Origin: Rhizobium sp. Q54
GTDB taxonomy: Bacteria > Pseudomonadota > Alphaproteobacteria > SHVZ01
Direction of reading: 5' to 3'
Length of the DNA stretch: 34,453 nt
NCBI GenBank assembly: GCA_945871425.1
Contig: CAMBVS010000046.1
Location: forward strand, 1 to 34,453
The translations under genes and the position numbers were made by a program. The number at the start of each line of letters is the position of its first letter. Position 1 is the stretch's first letter. Below are positions 1-7,869 of this stretch, piece after piece. The notes beneath the pieces were generated by a model, which searched no databases, was not told the DNA's origin, and saw only the letters and a program-made list of their open reading frames with translations.

Positions 1-197
1 CGCCCTTTGGTCAGGTCGTACGGGGTCATCTCGACATTGACCCGGTCGCCGGCGAGGACGCGGATGCGGTTCTTGCGCATGCGGCCCGAGGTGTGGGCCA
101 GAACGATGTGTTCGTTGTCGAGCTTCACCCGGAACATGGCATTGGGCAGTAGCTCGGTGACGGTACCCGAAAACTCGATGACGTCTTCCTTCGGCAT
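1..197 (-). CDS. infA: Translation initiation factor IF-1 (partial, C-terminus off the left edge)
   Basis: IF-1 binds the ribosomal A site during initiation together with IF-2 and IF-3. The visible 65 codons begin [20 protein letters not shown] and continue through [17 protein letters not shown] and [20 protein letters not shown] to YDLTKG. This is the S1/OB-fold of IF-1 almost to its end; the family is about 72 residues, so only a few C-terminal residues are missing. The start is an ATG at 195-197 with a GGAG about five bases upstream. It is the last gene of the minus-strand murA string in this window. The 90-base gap before it contains no gene; a TTGACC on the minus strand there could be a -35 element, but no good -10 follows, so I do not call a promoter. 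Confidence 0.96.
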   Translation of the reverse strand, partial: MPKEDVIEFSGTVTELLPNAMFRVKLDNEHIVLAHTSGRMRKNRIRVLAGDRVNVEMTPYDLTKG

Positions 198-287
198 GCA
201 AACTCCGCGAGAGGGGCTGAAACCGCGGGAAAGTGGGCTCAAGGCCTCGGCCGGTCAAGGAAAAATGGCGATTCGCCGGGCTTGGCC

Positions 288-2144
288 TCAGCCGCCGAAC
301 AGCCATTCCGCCGCGGCCGCGCGCGACGCCGGCGGCTCGCCCGTGCCGCCCCAGCGGCGCCAGTCCTCCGGTGTGATCGGCTCGGCGGGACGGAAGGCGA
401 GGCTCGTCTCCCCCATTGCCCGGCCGCTCACGAACAGGTGTTGCACGGCGGCGAAGGCCGGATGGCCGATCGGAACGTCGAGGGCCCAGGCGAGCGGCAC
501 GCCCTCGGCGAGCAGGCTCGCCTGAAAGGCGCGAAGCTGCGCCGGATCGCCGCGCACCTGGCGCGGCCCAACGCCACGGCCGAGGGCGAAGGCGGCCAGC
601 GCGCCGGCCGCCTCCCCGATGTTCCACTCGACCGGATGCAGCCGATAGCAGCCATTGGTGATGTGGGTGGTGCCGATGTTCTTGGCCGCGGCGATGAGAT
701 TCTCGATCCGGATCGGCAACAAAGCGCCGAGCGGGATCTGGAACGGACGGGTGCGGCAGCTGACCCCGACATCGTCGGGGCCTGAGTTGTGGATATCGAT
801 CGGGTACCAGCCGACGCCGACCGAGTCGGAAAAATGGGCGGCCCGCGGGCCGGGCTGGAACGCCGCCGAAACCTCCCGCTCGACGATGGTCTTCATCGCA
901 CGGATACGCCGGCTCTCGCGGATGTAGGGGAACTTGGCGAGGCCGTCGGTGCTGCCCATGACGTCCGGGCGCAACTTGAGCTCGGGCGCGCCGAGGCGCT
1001 GGCCGGTCGCCGGCGCCTCGGTCTGCACCCAGTGGAGGAAACCCAGGCTGGCACGCTTGGCGTCCTGAAGCGCCGCGGCGACGTCGAGCGGCGGCCGGTC
1101 GATCACGCTGCCGTCTCGATAGTCGTTCCCGGGCCAGTTGAACATGGTGAGATCGGCCGGATAGGCGCCGCCGAACTGCGCGGCGTCGACCAGACGGCGG
1201 TAGGTCCAGAGTCCACCCTTTGTGCCCGGCATGGTGTCGAAGACCTTGTAGGCGAGCCAGCCGCTCTCTTCGCCGTAGATCTCGCCGCCATGGACCTGGA
1301 TGCGGAGGCTGTAGGGTTGGCGGCCACGGAAATAGGCATAGCGCTCCGGCACCGGGATCACGTGGCGCTCGCCCTCCGGCCGCCTCTCCATGCCGAAGGT
1401 GTAGGTGAAGCTCTGCACGCAATGCGCCTTCGGCTCCTCCGGCTGCGCGTGCGCCTCGCCGGTCTCGGCGATGGATTCGGCGCCGCTCCGGTACTCCGCA
1501 GCGGCGAGCGGCAGCAGGTCCCCGAGCTCGGTCGCATCCAGGACGATCTCCGGACGGAACCGCCGGGCGGCACCGCCATCCAGCGAGATCGCCGTCACCG
1601 AGACGATGCGGTCACCATTAACGCCGACCGCCGCAAGCTTGTGGCGCAGATGGACGGTCAGCAGGCCCCGCTCGACGAACGGCTGGAGCTTCTTCTCAAT
1701 TGCCGCCACCGCAACCCGCGGCTCGAAGGCGACGCGCGTCACCCAGCAATTGCCTGGATTGAAAGCCGGCGCTCGTCCGGCAGCGCCGGCGGCGGGCCGG
1801 TAGTGATCGCGGAGCGCCGAGCGAAGCCTGTAGTAGCTGGCGGTGCCTCCGAAGCTCTCGATATGCTCGTGCTCGTCCAGCGCCGACACGCCCTGCGCGG
1901 TCAGCTGTCCGCCGAGCCAGTCGGTCTCCTCGATCAGGCAGACGCGCCGCCCGCGCCGCGCCGCCGCCAGAGCCGCGGCGACGCCGCCGGTTCCGCCGCC
2001 GACGATCAGAATGTCGCAGGCCACATCCGCCGCATCCTCGAGGCCGGCGACAGCGACCAGCGCAACCGCCGGATCACCGGTCACCGGCACCCGCATGACG
2101 TCGACCAGCGTATCGAGCTTCGTTTCGACGACAGCCAAAGCCAT
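288..2144 (-). CDS. FAD-dependent oxidoreductase (FAD_oxidored family)
   Basis: This 618-residue flavoprotein has a dinucleotide-binding motif, ILIVGGGTGGVAAALAAARR, at about residues 45-65, followed by an acidic residue at the end of the second strand (CLIEETDWLGGQ). The segment QGVSALDEHEHIESFGG and the long C-terminal part with NIGTTHITNGCYRLHP and EWNIGEAAGALAAF fit the FAD-dependent oxidoreductases of the FAD_oxidored (pfam12831) type. Substrate and electron acceptor cannot be read from sequence. No signal peptide is seen, so it is probably cytoplasmic. It starts six bases after the phosphatase stop codon. AGGAGG fills that six-base gap and abuts the ATG directly, so initiation may really occur at a TTG two codons in (first base 2138), which has ideal spacing. 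The gene interrupts an otherwise conserved housekeeping string. Confidence 0.88.
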   Translation of the reverse strand: MALAVVETKLDTLVDVMRVPVTGDPAVALVAVAGLEDAADVACDILIVGGGTGGVAAALAAARRGRRVCLIEETDWLGGQLTAQGVSALDEHEHIESFGGTASYYRLRSALRDHYRPAAGAAGRAPAFNPGNCWVTRVAFEPRVAVAAIEKKLQPFVERGLLTVHLRHKLAAVGVNGDRIVSVTAISLDGGAARRFRPEIVLDATELGDLLPLAAAEYRSGAESIAETGEAHAQPEEPKAHCVQSFTYTFGMERRPEGERHVIPVPERYAYFRGRQPYSLRIQVHGGEIYGEESGWLAYKVFDTMPGTKGGLWTYRRLVDAAQFGGAYPADLTMFNWPGNDYRDGSVIDRPPLDVAAALQDAKRASLGFLHWVQTEAPATGQRLGAPELKLRPDVMGSTDGLAKFPYIRESRRIRAMKTIVEREVSAAFQPGPRAAHFSDSVGVGWYPIDIHNSGPDDVGVSCRTRPFQIPLGALLPIRIENLIAAAKNIGTTHITNGCYRLHPVEWNIGEAAGALAAFALGRGVGPRQVRGDPAQLRAFQASLLAEGVPLAWALDVPIGHPAFAAVQHLFVSGRAMGETSLAFRPAEPITPEDWRRWGGTGEPPASRAAAAEWLFGG

Positions 2145-2150
2145 CCTCCT
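2145..2150 (-). promoter_or_regulatory. Shine-Dalgarno AGGAGG abutting the annotated ATG
   Basis: A perfect AGGAGG fills the gap between the phosphatase stop codon and the ATG of the oxidoreductase, with zero spacing to that ATG. A TTG codon at 2136-2138 has six-base spacing. The arrangement suggests termination-reinitiation coupling and makes TTG a serious alternative start. Confidence 0.6.
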
Positions 2151-2597
2151 TCAGGCGATCGCCGGCCCTCGGCTCGGCGGAAAGCGTTCCTGGATGCGGC
2201 GGATCAGGTGGTCGCGGACCTCACGGTAGGCGGCAAGACGCGCCTCGCGCGAGCCCTCGGTGATGGTCGGATCGAAGGTCGGCCAGTATTCGACGTCGCA
2301 GGCCATGACCCGGGTCATTTCAAGTGCGCGGTGATGCGCCTCCGGCGACAGCGTCACGACCACGTCGAAGGAGGTGTCCGCCAGCGTGTCGAAGGCCTTC
2401 TGCTTATGCCGGCCGATCTCGATGCCGATCTCGCGCATGACCTCAACGGCGAACGGGTCGACGTCGAGGCCGCGCACGCCGACGGAGTCGACATAGACCC
2501 GATTGCCATGCAGGTGCTTGAGATAGCCCTCCGCCATCGGCGAGCGCACCGCATTCTGGGTGCAAGCGAAGAGGATCGCAGAAGGAAGCGCCGGCAT
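2151..2597 (-). CDS. Low-molecular-weight protein tyrosine phosphatase / ArsC-like
   Basis: This 148-residue protein has the P-loop C-x5-R-S signature near the N-terminus: Cys12-T-Q-N-A-V-Arg18-S, directly after a hydrophobic strand (AILFA). The general-acid Asp is in FDPT, about residue 107. These are the key residues of the LMW-PTP/arsenate-reductase fold, in which the cysteine forms a phospho- or arseno-enzyme intermediate. Whether the substrate is phosphotyrosine, arsenate or something else cannot be decided. Its place between the UPF0262 gene and infA is, as I remember it, a standard alphaproteobacterial arrangement that argues for a housekeeping role rather than arsenic resistance. The ATG is six bases after the UPF0262 stop. 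Confidence 0.9.
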   Translation of the reverse strand: MPALPSAILFACTQNAVRSPMAEGYLKHLHGNRVYVDSVGVRGLDVDPFAVEVMREIGIEIGRHKQKAFDTLADTSFDVVVTLSPEAHHRALEMTRVMACDVEYWPTFDPTITEGSREARLAAYREVRDHLIRRIQERFPPSRGPAIA

Positions 2598-2603
2598 GCC
2601 CGC

Positions 2604-3086
2604 CTATACCCGGAGATGCAATGCGCAGATAAGTGTGAAGAGCCGTCGCGCGGTGTCGAGATCGAGCTCGACCTTGCCGGCAAGCCGCTCGGTCAGGAGC
2701 TCGGAACCCTCGTTGTGGAGCGAACGGCGGCCCATGTCGATCGCCTCGATCTGGCTCGGGCTCGCCTGGCGGATGGCCGCGTAGTAGCTGTCGCAGACGG
2801 TGAAGTAGTCCTTGATGACACGGCGGAAGGTGCCGAGCGACAGGCCTATGAGCCGCAGCGGCTCGCCGTCGTCGCCCTCGTGCGAGCGGATTTCCAGCAT
2901 CAGCCGGTTTTCCTCGACGAAGATCCGGACGTGATAGGGCCCCGTCTGGCCGTCGATGAGCGCGAAGCGGTTGCTCTCGATCAGGTCGTAGGCGGCAACC
3001 GCGCGCTCGTGATCGACCTCAGGTCCGCGCCGGACGATGCTCGCTTCGTCGAGCGAGATGCGAGCGATGCGGCCGGGCGGGGGCAC
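2604..3086 (-). CDS. UPF0262 family protein
   Basis: This 160-residue soluble protein of unknown function matches UPF0262 (DUF2006), a family essentially restricted to Alphaproteobacteria. Recognisable blocks are an N-terminal RIARISLDE, then ERAVAAYDLIESNRF, GPYHVRIFVEENRLMLEIRS, GLSLGTFRRVIKDYF and the C-terminal segment ARRLFTLICALHLRV. It has no membrane segment or signal peptide. The start is GTG, six bases after the hisD stop codon, with no convincing Shine-Dalgarno sequence, so translation is probably coupled to hisD. Nothing in the sequence gives a biochemical role; synteny with hisD and infA is the only functional hint. Confidence 0.9.
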   Translation of the reverse strand: MPPPGRIARISLDEASIVRRGPEVDHERAVAAYDLIESNRFALIDGQTGPYHVRIFVEENRLMLEIRSHEGDDGEPLRLIGLSLGTFRRVIKDYFTVCDSYYAAIRQASPSQIEAIDMGRRSLHNEGSELLTERLAGKVELDLDTARRLFTLICALHLRV

Positions 3087-3092
3087 GGCGGC

Positions 3093-4388
3093 TCACCGGC
3101 GGTTGAGGCGAACGGAAACCGAGCGGGCATGAGCCGCCAGTCCCTCGGCCTCGGCCAGGCGGATCGCCGCCGGGCCGATCCGCGCCAGCGCCGCTGCGGT
3201 GCAGCCGACAATGGTCGTCCGCTTGAGGAAATCGAAGACCGAGAGTCCCGAGGAGAAGCGGGCGGTTCGCGAGGTCGGCAGCACATGGTTGGGACCGGCG
3301 ACATAGTCACCGATGGCTTCCGGCGTGTGCCGGCCGAGAAAGATCGCACCGGCATGACGGATGCAGGCGGCGAAAGACCGGGGATCCGCGAAGGCGAGTT
3401 CCAGATGCTCAGGCGCGAGCCGGTTGACCAGTATCGGCGCGTCCGCCAAAGAGCGGACCAGGATGGCGGCGCCGTGGTTCTCCCAGCTCGCCCGGGCGAC
3501 GTCCGGCTTCGGCAGCGTCTTCAGATGCCCCTCGACCGCCGTGAAGACGGCATCGATGAAGGCCGCATCGTCGGCTATCAGGATGGATTGCGAAACCGGG
3601 TCGTGCTCGGCCTGGGAGAGGAGGTCGGCTGCGATCCAATTCGGGTCGTTGTCGCGGTCGGCGACCACCAGGATCTCGGACGGGCCGGCGATCGAGTCGA
3701 TGCCGACCTTGCCGTAGACCATTCGCTTGGCGGTCGCCACATAGGCGTTGCCGGGGCCGACGACCTTGTCGACAGCGGCGATCGTGGCCGTGCCATAGGC
3801 CAGCGCGCCCACCGCCTGGGCGCCGCCGACCCTGTAGATCTCGTCGACGCCGGCGAGCCTGGCCGCGGCCAGCACAAGCGCGTTGACGACGCCGTCCGGA
3901 GTCGGCACCACCATGGCGAGACGATCGACACCGGCGACCTTGGCCGGGATCGCGTTCATCAGCACCGAGCTCGGATAGGCGGCCCGTCCGCCGGGGACGT
4001 AGAGGCCGACCGACTCCAGCGGCTTCCAGACGAGGCCGAGCGAGACCCCCTCCTCGTCCTCGAAGTCGAGATCCGCAGGCACCTGGCGGCGATGGAAGGC
4101 CTCGATGCGGCGCGCGGCAAGCTCCAGTGCCTCCCGAGTCTCGGCCGGAATGGATCTCGCCGCAGCGGCGATCTCGCCGTCGGGGAAGCGGAGTCCGGTC
4201 GTCGCGAGATCGAGGCGGTCGAAGCGCTTCGTATAGTCGAAAAGCGCCTGGTCACCCCGCGCGCGCACGTCGTCAAGGATACCGCGGACGACCACCGAGA
4301 CATCGTCGGTCACCGCCTCACGGTCGGCGAGCAGCGCCTCGAACGCGACCGCGAAGTCCGCGGCCGAGGCATCGAGCCGCCGCGGCAT
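3093..4388 (-). CDS. hisD: Histidinol dehydrogenase
   Basis: HisD catalyses the last two steps of histidine synthesis, oxidising L-histidinol to L-histidine with two NAD+ and a zinc ion. The 431-residue length is typical. Key residues fall where expected from the E. coli enzyme: zinc ligands Gln259 and His262 in QAEHDPVSQS, Asp361 in GDYVAGPNHVLPT and a C-terminal His near 421 (AAHARSVSVR), and the catalytic pair Glu327-His328 in LAPEHLEL. The NAD-binding stretches GGAQAVGALAYGT and AGPSEILVVAD are present. I choose the ATG at 4386-4388, which overlaps the hisG stop by one base (TGATG). The same frame stays open upstream, but only as an antisense-like shadow of hisG. Confidence 0.97.
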   Translation of the reverse strand: MPRRLDASAADFAVAFEALLADREAVTDDVSVVVRGILDDVRARGDQALFDYTKRFDRLDLATTGLRFPDGEIAAAARSIPAETREALELAARRIEAFHRRQVPADLDFEDEEGVSLGLVWKPLESVGLYVPGGRAAYPSSVLMNAIPAKVAGVDRLAMVVPTPDGVVNALVLAAARLAGVDEIYRVGGAQAVGALAYGTATIAAVDKVVGPGNAYVATAKRMVYGKVGIDSIAGPSEILVVADRDNDPNWIAADLLSQAEHDPVSQSILIADDAAFIDAVFTAVEGHLKTLPKPDVARASWENHGAAILVRSLADAPILVNRLAPEHLELAFADPRSFAACIRHAGAIFLGRHTPEAIGDYVAGPNHVLPTSRTARFSSGLSVFDFLKRTTIVGCTAAALARIGPAAIRLAEAEGLAAHARSVSVRLNRR

Positions 4389-5062
4389 CAGGCCGCTCGG
4401 GCGTCGATGCCGGCGGCCGCGCGGAAGCGCTCGAGCCAGTGGCGGATCTGCTCGCTCCGGCTCTTGAAGGCCGAGCGGTTGACGGCGAAGCGGGTGGTGA
4501 CGTCGGCGATGTGCTCGACCTCGACCAGGCCGTTCTCGCGCAACGTGCGGCCGGAGGCGACGAGGTCGACGATGCGCCGGCAGAGCCCGAGCTGGGGTGC
4601 CAACTCGAGCGCTCCGTTCAGCTTGATGCATTCCGCCTGCACGCCGCGGCGTGCGAAGTGCCGCTTGGTGACTTCGGGGTATTTGGTGGCGACGCGGAGG
4701 TGGCTCCAGCGCTGCGGGTCCTCGGTCTGGGCAAGATCCTTCTTCTCGGCAACCGCGAGCCGGCACTTTCCGATGCCGAGATCGAGCGGCGTGTAGATCT
4801 CGGAGTAGTTGAACTCCATCAGCACGTCCGATCCCGCCAGCGCCATGTGGGCGGCGCCGAATGCCAGGAACGTTGCGACGTCGAAGGAGCGAACGCGAAT
4901 GATCGAGAGGCCGGGAACGTTGGTCTGGAAGTGGAGCTGGCGCGATTCCTCGTCGGCGAAAGCGCTCTCGGGCTCGATCCCGGCGGCCCGGATCACCGGC
5001 ATCGCCTCGGCGAGGATGCGGCCCTTCGGCACGGCGAGAACCAGGGAATCGGCAGCGGCCAC
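4388..5062 (-). CDS. hisG: ATP phosphoribosyltransferase catalytic subunit (short form)
   Basis: HisG performs the first step of histidine synthesis, condensing ATP with PRPP. This 224-residue protein begins [20 protein letters not shown] after a GTG start and contains GSDVLMEFN and [20 protein letters not shown], with the family's PRPP-loop region. It lacks the roughly 80-residue C-terminal regulatory domain of the long form, so it is the short-form enzyme. That form normally works as an octamer with HisZ, a catalytically dead histidyl-tRNA-synthetase paralogue that carries feedback control. No hisZ lies in this window. The gene sits six bases after DUF2948 and overlaps hisD by one base. Confidence 0.95.
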   Translation of the reverse strand: MAAADSLVLAVPKGRILAEAMPVIRAAGIEPESAFADEESRQLHFQTNVPGLSIIRVRSFDVATFLAFGAAHMALAGSDVLMEFNYSEIYTPLDLGIGKCRLAVAEKKDLAQTEDPQRWSHLRVATKYPEVTKRHFARRGVQAECIKLNGALELAPQLGLCRRIVDLVASGRTLRENGLVEVEHIADVTTRFAVNRSAFKSRSEQIRHWLERFRAAAGIDARAA

Positions 5063-5068
5063 GGCCGG

Positions 5069-5494
5069 TCAGTCCTTGTGCGCCGGCCGGAAGATCGTCG
5101 GCCAGGGCTGGCCGAAATCGTCGAGGCGGCAGGAAAGCTTCTCGATCTCGAGCCGGACGGCGGCACCGCCGGAGAACAGGAGGTCGACGACGCCTTCGCC
5201 GACCTCGATCGCGAGCAGCGCCAGGATGCGGTCGCTATCCTCCTGCTCGATGCCACGACGGCGGACCCGCCCGACATGGTCGAAGATCACCGCGGTGGTA
5301 ATGCGCTCGCCGCCGCCGGCGGCCCCACCCCGGTCGCTCTCCCAGCGATAGCGGCTGACTGCCATCATGAAACGGCGATCGTCGGGGAAGTAGCGCATGT
5401 CGTTGATCGGGACGGCAGCGTCCTGCAGGGCGGCCGAAAGGATCGCCAGATCCTCCGCATCCTCGGCTCGGAGCTTGAGCGGCTTGTCGGTCAC
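5069..5494 (-). CDS. DUF2948 family protein
   Basis: This 141-residue protein of unknown function has the DUF2948 pattern: an N-terminal LKLRAEDAEDLAILSAALQD, then DMRYFPDDRRFMMAVSRYRW, RVRRRGIEQED and a C-terminal LEIEKLSCRLDDFGQPWPT. The family is found in Alphaproteobacteria and often follows murA, as it does here with a ten-base gap. It is acidic, soluble and has no signal peptide. The start is GTG. No catalytic motif is evident, and I do not assign a function. Confidence 0.88.
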   Translation of the reverse strand: MTDKPLKLRAEDAEDLAILSAALQDAAVPINDMRYFPDDRRFMMAVSRYRWESDRGGAAGGGERITTAVIFDHVGRVRRRGIEQEDSDRILALLAIEVGEGVVDLLFSGGAAVRLEIEKLSCRLDDFGQPWPTIFRPAHKD

Positions 5495-5504
5495 GATACC
5501 CGCC

Positions 5505-6803
<1,299 letters not shown>

Positions 6804-6842
6804 GGTGGAGAGCCTTGAACCTGGAAATGATGTTGTTTGTTG

Positions 6843-6871
6843 TTGTAGCGGACGGCCGCCACGTCCACAAG
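6843..6871 (-). promoter_or_regulatory. Candidate sigma-70-type promoter for the murA string
   Basis: On the minus strand TTGTGG (6871-6866) is followed after 17 bases by TACAAC (6848-6843), about 40 bases before the murA GTG. The match is imperfect (three of six and four of six against TTGACA/TATAAT). It is the best candidate in the only gap upstream of murA. This is inference from pattern only. Confidence 0.3.
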
Positions 6872-6885
6872 CAAAGCGGACCTAA

Positions 6886-7860
6886 CTAGACCCGGTCGAT
6901 CGGAATCCGGAGGTAGACCGTGCCATCGGCTTCCGCCGGCGGGAATCGCCCGGCCCGCATGTTCACCTGGACCGATGGCAGAATGAGGGCGGGCATCGAG
7001 AGCTTGGCGTCCCGTTCGCGCCTGAGCGCGACGAATGCCTCCTCGCTGACGCCGTCCTTGATGTGCAGGTTGCTCTCCCGCTGCGCTCCCACGCTGGTCT
7101 CCCAGACGAAGCGTTCGCGGCCGGGCGCCTTGTAGTCGTGGCAGAGGAACATGCGGGTTTCGCCGGGCAGCGACAGCAGCCGGCGGACCGAGCGGTAGAG
7201 CGTCGCCGGGTCGCCGCCCGGGAAGTCGCAGCGGGCGGAGCCGTAGTCCGGCATGAACATGGTGTCGCCGACGAAGATCGCATCGCCGATCCGATAGGTG
7301 ATGCAGGCCGGCGTATGGCCGGGCGTATGCATCACCTCGATCGTCAGGCGGCCGAGCGGCAGCTGCTCGCCGTCGGCGAAAAGGCGGTCGAACTGAGAGC
7401 CGTCCGGCACCATGTCCCAGGCGCTGAACAGCGGCCGAAAGGTCTTCTGCACCAGAGAAACGGCGTTGCCGATTCCGATCGGCGCGCCGGTCGCCTTCTT
7501 CAAGTGCTGGGCGGCCGACAGGTGGTCGGCATGGACATGGGTCTCGAGGATCCAGGCAATCTTCAGTCCTCGCGCCGCGACCGCCGCAAGCACGGAATCG
7601 GCCGTCGTGTTGCGCGTGCGGCCGGAGGCGCCGTCATAGTCGAGGACGGAATCGATGATCACGGCCAGCCGGGTCGCCGGATCCGAGACCAGGTAGGTGG
7701 CGGTGAAGCTCGGCTCATGGAAGAAACAGACGACATCCGGCACCCCGGCCACCGGAGTCTCGGCTCGGGCGCGGGCCTGTTCCTTTCGCCGCTTCAGGTT
7801 CTGGCGCAACGCATCCGCCCGGCGCCGCTCGCGGTCGTTCGTGCCCTTGCCCCCTGTCAT
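6886..7860 (-). CDS. MBL-fold metallo-hydrolase, Blh/ETHE1-like persulfide dioxygenase
   Basis: This 324-residue metallo-beta-lactamase-fold protein has the metal motif T-His108-V-His110-A-Asp112-His113, His182 in HTPGHTP, Asp199 in VGDTMFMPDYG and His241 in FLCHDYKAPGRE. The blocks ETHVHADHLSAA, DGSQFDRLFADGE and CDFPGGDPATLYRS resemble Blh of the BigR sulfide-responsive operon and ETHE1-type persulfide dioxygenases, which oxidise glutathione persulfide with mononuclear iron. The enzyme domain begins near residue 45. Before it lies a basic, Arg-rich extension (about residues 8-34, including RRADALRQNLKRRKEQ), not part of that fold. The ATG at 7860 is well supported by a GGAG that overlaps the stop codon of the preceding ATP-grasp gene. 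The two genes are nine bases apart and should be co-translated. Confidence 0.85.
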   Translation of the reverse strand: MTGGKGTNDRERRRADALRQNLKRRKEQARARAETPVAGVPDVVCFFHEPSFTATYLVSDPATRLAVIIDSVLDYDGASGRTRNTTADSVLAAVAARGLKIAWILETHVHADHLSAAQHLKKATGAPIGIGNAVSLVQKTFRPLFSAWDMVPDGSQFDRLFADGEQLPLGRLTIEVMHTPGHTPACITYRIGDAIFVGDTMFMPDYGSARCDFPGGDPATLYRSVRRLLSLPGETRMFLCHDYKAPGRERFVWETSVGAQRESNLHIKDGVSEEAFVALRRERDAKLSMPALILPSVQVNMRAGRFPPAEADGTVYLRIPIDRV

Positions 7861-7869
7861 GCCCGCTCC

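Noticed and set aside
4389..4766. N-terminal extension of hisD giving a 557-residue protein.
   Set aside because: It overlaps hisG entirely, is Arg/Pro-rich, and ATG at 4388 gives the normal HisD length and N-terminus with a one-base overlap.
789..4796. A 4-kb open reading frame on the plus strand opposite hisG, hisD, UPF0262, the phosphatase and the oxidoreductase.
   Set aside because: It is antisense to five well-supported genes, is very rich in Arg, Asp and Gly, matches no family and is the usual result of high third-position GC.
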